A DNA stretch of 64,000 nucleotides from NCBI GenBank assembly GCA_023079485.1, contig CM041087.1, positions 34,046,017-34,110,016 of the forward strand, given 5' to 3'. Source of the DNA: Archilochus colubris (Eukaryota; Chordata; Aves; Apodiformes; Trochilidae). Position numbers and translations under genes: made by a program. Shown here piece by piece: positions 58,845 to 64,000 of this stretch (within the stretch, counting starts at the first letter, position 1; the number at the start of each line of letters is the position of its first letter). A model generated the notes under the pieces. It did no database searches, was not told the origin of the DNA, and saw only the letters and a list, made by a program, of their open reading frames with translations.

Positions 58845-61800
58845 CTACAAAACAAGAAGAAAGAAAAAAAAATTAAAACCACATATTTTCTCTTTAAAAT
58901 TCCTGCGGGGCAATAGTTTTATGATATGTGCACTAAAATAATATTTTTCTAGGACCCTGCTCAAGAAAGCACTTAAATTGGTGTGCCATTTGAAGCATGA
59001 AACCCTCACCAATTTCAGTGTTTCAGGTAACTGAAAGTTGTGTGCATGGTTAAGTTCTTGGATGAATTGTGGCTCAAGGGATTAAAGCAGAGGAGTTGTT
59101 TTTTCTGCTGTATCTTTGATCACACTGATGAATGAGGTTTCTGAAGGAGCAGAGAGCAGAATTCTATTGAGGAAACCTTTTTAATTCTTCATAAGCAGCT
59201 GTTAAAAACTACCCGATATAGCACAATGAAATCGGGTTTTTATGGATACTTAAATTTCAATTTACTTGATGCCTAAGATAACCTTTTTGCATTAGAGAGA
59301 TGTATAACTAAGGTTAGTGCTTGCACTTCTGGAACAGCAAGCCACCCAAGACCAAAGGTCAGTGCCCCATGTAAAAGCTGCTGACTGGTGAGAAGTGACA
59401 CCATGGCAATCTGACCACAACACTGATGCTTGAAAACACCAGGGGATTTTTATACTTTTGAAGGTGACCTTTCAAACAACACATTAAAAAAAGGGCTGAG
59501 CATTTCATTTCAGTAATTGTTCCTCATCCTCATATAATACTCCAACAAGGCAATCCTGGCAAGCTTTTGTCAATTCTGGAAGCAAGAGAAGCATTACATT
59601 TGTCTCTGAAGATACAGTCCATTAACTTTCTTTCAAAGACACCATGGCTTCAATCAGCCCATGTACCACACTGCTTCTCTCTGACCCTGAGACACCCAAA
59701 GGGCTTTCAGGGTCACCCAGCAACTCTACCAGGTTTAAAAATAACAGTTGCCCTGATACAGGTTACCAGATGCTGCTTGTGAAACAGCTGGAGCTGCAGC
59801 AGAGAAGAGGAGAGCTGCAGACCCAGCACATGTGGCTGACATGCTTAAAAGGAAAAACAGGCAGAAGCTACTTTGGCCAGACTGCTGCTAAAAAAGAAAA
59901 ATAAAAAAAAATTTAAAAAATTGGCAGAAAAGGCCTTTTTAAAGTATGCTGTAATACTGATGGTGTCCGGCCAGCTTCTAGGGGACATCCATCAAAATTA
60001 CTGAAGTATTACTTTTAGAATCAATAAACACAGTGCTAAGAACAAGAGGCTGACCAATGTTTACATAACATTCTGTATTTTTGGTTTCTGGTTTTACACA
60101 GAAACTCCTTTGTTTCTAATGCATGGATATCAGTAATGCTTTATTTTTTTATTGCTAAATACTGTTGTGTAGCAAGAGAGGCAGTGATGTAAGCATTATT
60201 ATATATACATAAAAGTATTTTTATTCAGGTGCCATTATATTACTTCACTAAAAATGAAAAGCAGAAAAGAACCACCTAGTTTCTGACACTTCTGAGGATT
60301 CAAATACTGGAAAAAATACATGCATAGGTCTTCCTCTATTAAAACATCTTGTCTTAATATAACTAAAATTCAGGAAAAAAAAAGTCTGTTTTGAGTTAGG
60401 AAAACCTGTTTTTCTCAAACAGTAATTACAAAGTGGTTTTAAAAGTCTGACATGAGAAAGATAATGGATTGCCAGTGTAGAGTTTACAGAGGGAATTTCA
60501 GCAATGGATCCTAAAACCCTATGAGTTCAGTCAAACATTTGCAGATTTGTTTCAAGAATGAGGAACACCAGCACTCCTGTCATTCACAATGCTTAAAGAC
60601 ATTTTCTGAACAAAACAAAATAAGTAACACAAGGAAACGGGAGAAGTTTCTGGCTTTAATTCTTCTCCAAACATGCTTTGAGAGAGCTCATCCCAGGGGA
60701 GCAGCAGTGTTTAATGTGGATTCTCCATCTCTGCCATATTAATTGCTGTCATATTTACATCGGGAAGCAAACCGAAAATTAAAATTAAATGCTGTGAGAC
60801 TACAAGCAACCAATTTATTCAGTATCTGGCTGAATACAACATGGCACTGTGCCACCGAGAAACATGAAGATGACTTTATATACTGTAGTCATTGCAGCAG
60901 GAAAACAACAGAGTTCAAAATGCTTTGTGCAAATATTTCATTGTATATTTACACCTACATTTACACTCGAAACGCCTTCCTCTGTGCTTATTTGTACTAC
61001 CTGCTTCTGAATACTTTCCTCTGCTGAAACAATTCCTTGACAGTGCTATGAGACACAGTGCAATGAATCTATCACAGAGTAAAACTCCCCAATATTAACA
61101 CAGACATTTGTAAGAATTATGTAACACCACTTCTTAGCAGTAGCTACAGGCAGCTAATAATCATAACTTATGGACGTGGCACAAAAGTTAGGAGCAACAC
61201 TGAATACTGTTTCTCTTGTTATAAGCGGAGTTCTTCGCTCAGAGCATGACAAAAATCATGCTAGAACATCACGTTTTATATTAAATTAAACATATCACTG
61301 TGTTGAGTGAGCTGTTGTGTGTTGAGAAAGAATTTATTTTAAAAAAATTGTTTGTTTTGCAGCAGTGAGAAGATAGTGCTGACTGGATCTAACTTGCTCC
61401 AGGACAAGAGCCACTGCAGCCCTTGGAGGAGCTCAGGGTGGTCTGGGAGCCATTGGAGCTGACATCTCCTGTCTTGCCTTTAAGGAAGAGGAAGGTTTGC
61501 AATTCCCACTCTGGGGTTCAGAAACCCCTTGCCAGACCAGGAGGCCTCTGCACAGGGGAACTGAGTAAGGCAGGAACTGTTACTTCTACACACAACCAGC
61601 TTCCAGCAAGACAGATGAGTACCCATCACCAGCAGCAGCAGCAGCAGCAGCTCATTGTGGATTCAGCTGTTCTGCCTGTCAGCAGATAAACAGAGGGAAA
61701 ATAACTAAATCCTGACATCTTGTCTTATTAATCTGAAGTGCAATATGCGCACTTTATTTTTTCTACTTCAAGTGCTGTGTGTAGCAACAGAGTCAAAGCC

Positions 61801-64000
61801 CTGGTGATTTGTCCATTTCCAAGGACTTCAAGGAGGCTTTTAAAATACTCAGAGAAAATTGCTCAGGTCTGCATCAACAGAGAAGTGAATACTTTAAGAA
61901 GTTGAAGTAAGCATTTATGAAACTTACCAAATCCTGTAGAAATAAGTAAGCTCTGTTTGACAGCCTCACTATTAACTTAAACATGTTCAGAGTGCACACA
62001 CCTTCAAAGTATTAATTTGTTCAAGTATTTCTGCTTTAGAGAACACAAGATGTAAGCAACTGGAGGAGACAGGAAAATCTTTTCACAAATTTCTAAGTGG
62101 TAGTGAGTCATACCTAATAGAAAACCGCCAGTTGTCTTAAGTAGAAGACATCTTGGAAAAGACACATCCTTGTGAAGAGGTGTGAGATGTTTTCCTCCAT
62201 CTCCTCAGTCACAGAATAATCCATCTACTGAAGTTTGAGGATGCCTCATTTACCACTTTCCAGTAATCTGGTCCTGCCATTAACACAGTAAATATATTTG
62301 CTGACCTAGCTGGGGATAACCACGTCATTACACAAGAATGATTTAAAAACTACTACGCATAACTTGTGTGTTAGGCAAAGTGCACAGTAAGGAGTAAGTA
62401 CACAGGGGTAAGATTTCTGAATTTGCAGCAGCAACACGAGTGTAATTAAAATACTAATAAGAGCAAATTTCATGAAGAATACAACCTGATAAAATGAAAA
62501 TTGCAAAGCCAAGGAGTCAGGCTCTAGGAAATCCCAAATAAAGGTGACCTTTCAATCCTAAAACATTACCATTCTTGCATACATATGGCCTTTAATTACA
62601 GGACAAGGTAGTGCCTTCTCTCATAGCAAGATTCTAGGCTCTCTCACAGCACGGATTTCTGCTACTTGTACAAAGGCAACTACTAATGCAAAGGCTGTTA
62701 CCCCTCCGGGGGTCAGGATGAGGCATGATACTGGACAGTGAGTTTCACATCAAGAATTACTAGATTAAGTAACCTTGAATTCCATCCAGCTCTGAAAAGG
62801 AGTTAGCTTTGTCAGGCATTAACCTTGCTGCTTGTTACCCTAAACTTCCACCCTGCTTTCTCAAAAGTCATACCTGGTTCTCATCTGTTTGTAACCCAGA
62901 GCCCTTTGGAATACTCTGACCATTTTTTCTCCACAGCACTAATTCCTATTGTGTGCTGTGAAAGCCCACTTCCAGTGTCCTTACTGCCAAATGCAGCTCT
63001 CTTTGGGGCTACTTCTAAGAGGAGTATACTCAAAACTTTTGCTTAAGTCACACCATCCTTTTGATAGTAAGGAAATACCACAACAGACAATGCACTTATT
63101 AAACTATTGAATAGAAATGCAATGATTACCAAGGTAAACGTTAAAGTGGCTGTGATAAAAGAATGCAATTCATAGCCACCAATTTTTATTTTAACAGTCA
63201 AAATATTTTAATAAATCCAAATTCATTGTTGTAACTTATCCCAGTGACTGTCCCATATGATTGCATAGGGCAAGCTAAAAATCTAGATCTTGCTGACAAG
63301 AAAGACTTTTACCTCACATAATGCGTAATTTCCTCACCTTTTTTTTTTTTTTCCTTTATGAAGTGTTTTAAGAAACAGAAAACCACAATCAAGTGTTTCC
63401 TCTGTGCCCCAAGGCACATGGATTGTTGCTGCAACATTCAACAGCTCCCAAGTCAGGATACCAAGAAAATTATCTCTGTTTTCTGAGAAGAAAGTAAGTT
63501 ACCTCCTTTTCCATCTTTTCTCTACTTTAATAATCAGAAAATAAGTGTCACTGAATATATAAGTAAACTTCAGAGATGCTAATATGTCTCAGTTGAAGGT
63601 CATCATGAGACAGATCTTCCTGCTGGTTTAAAATCTTAACTGGGTTTAACACCAATCTCTATACTTTGATATTGGGAGCAGGGTTTTTAAAGGCAGAGAA
63701 AAACCCTAGTTCTAAAGAATGACTGAATTTCTTATACTACCTTTGTGACTGATTCATTTCCATGTAATCATCTGAAGCAAAACCCTGGATCCCAATTTAG
63801 TCCTGGGAGAAGCCCAGAGTCCAGATGTCAAGTTACAGTGCAGCCACAACACTGGTTTCAATTAAAGCCATAAGGGGAACCCTAATTACTGCACCCTCAC
63901 AACTGCAACATCATGTTTTGGCATGATGCTAAAGGAAGGACTGATTCCCAAATGTTGCTTATAAAATATGTGTCATCTTAAGTACCACATGAACTTTCAT
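58845..64000. other. Upstream of GUCY1A1 coding region
   Basis: Probably 5' intron sequence of GUCY1A1, since alpha-1 genes have untranslated first exons. It is AT-rich except for a moderately G+C-rich block at about 61370-61690 with a (CAG)7 run. No CpG island, TATA promoter, coding exon or mobile element was recognised. Confidence 0.6.
61630..61650. repeat. (CAG)7 microsatellite
   Basis: Seven CAG units on the plus strand, in a locally G+C-richer block. An 88-codon open frame (61423-61689) crosses it and gives poly-Gln, but it has no other recognisable feature. Confidence 0.92.

Noticed and set aside
1..64000. CRISPR array, operon, phage or plasmid features
   Set aside because: No regularly spaced repeats with spacers, no dense short-gapped genes and no ribosome-binding pattern. 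The window is ordinary vertebrate nuclear DNA.

Overview
The window is vertebrate nuclear DNA, most likely from a bird. Evidence: interrupted genes with GT-AG introns of 0.4 to 14 kb, AT-rich introns, one CpG island, and several copies of CR1, the dominant LINE family of bird genomes, with the typical 8-base 3' tail repeats. No prokaryotic, plasmid or phage feature was seen.

Both host genes are on the minus strand, head to tail, and encode the two subunits of soluble (nitric-oxide-sensitive) guanylate cyclase. GUCY1A1 (alpha-1) has 8 coding exons between 58682 and 45161, complete from ATG to stop (688 codons). GUCY1B1 (beta-1) starts at 36387 in the CpG island and runs off the left edge. Eleven coding exons (about residues 1-517 of a family length near 619) are present; the last part of the cyclase domain is outside the window. 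Every junction checked is in frame and uses GT-AG. The two proteins form an obligate heterodimer that binds NO through the beta-1 heme and makes cGMP. Alpha-1 supplies the metal-binding aspartates. Beta-1 supplies the heme histidine (H105) and guanine-binding residues.

Layout, left to right: GUCY1B1 exons 11 to 3 (1-22306) with a reverse CR1 piece in intron 10 and two larger CR1 copies in intron 5; the long intron 2 (22307-35940) with A-tracts and a small CR1 remnant; exons 2 and 1 with the CpG-island promoter (about 35590-37200), which holds four CCAAT motifs, a purine repeat just before the start codon, a CCATT repeat and two G-quadruplex-like blocks; an intergenic stretch of about 8.8 kb (36388-45160) with a perfect 15-bp hairpin and two microsatellites; GUCY1A1 (45161-58682); then about 5 kb of upstream sequence that probably belongs to the GUCY1A1 5' untranslated region and its introns.

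I found no evidence of a new multi-gene system. The most checkable unusual points are the perfect hairpin at 41248-41280, the promoter G-runs beside the CCAAT cluster, the ATG-only first coding exon of GUCY1B1, a weak splice donor on GUCY1A1 exon 6, and two related CR1 copies about 1 kb apart in one intron.
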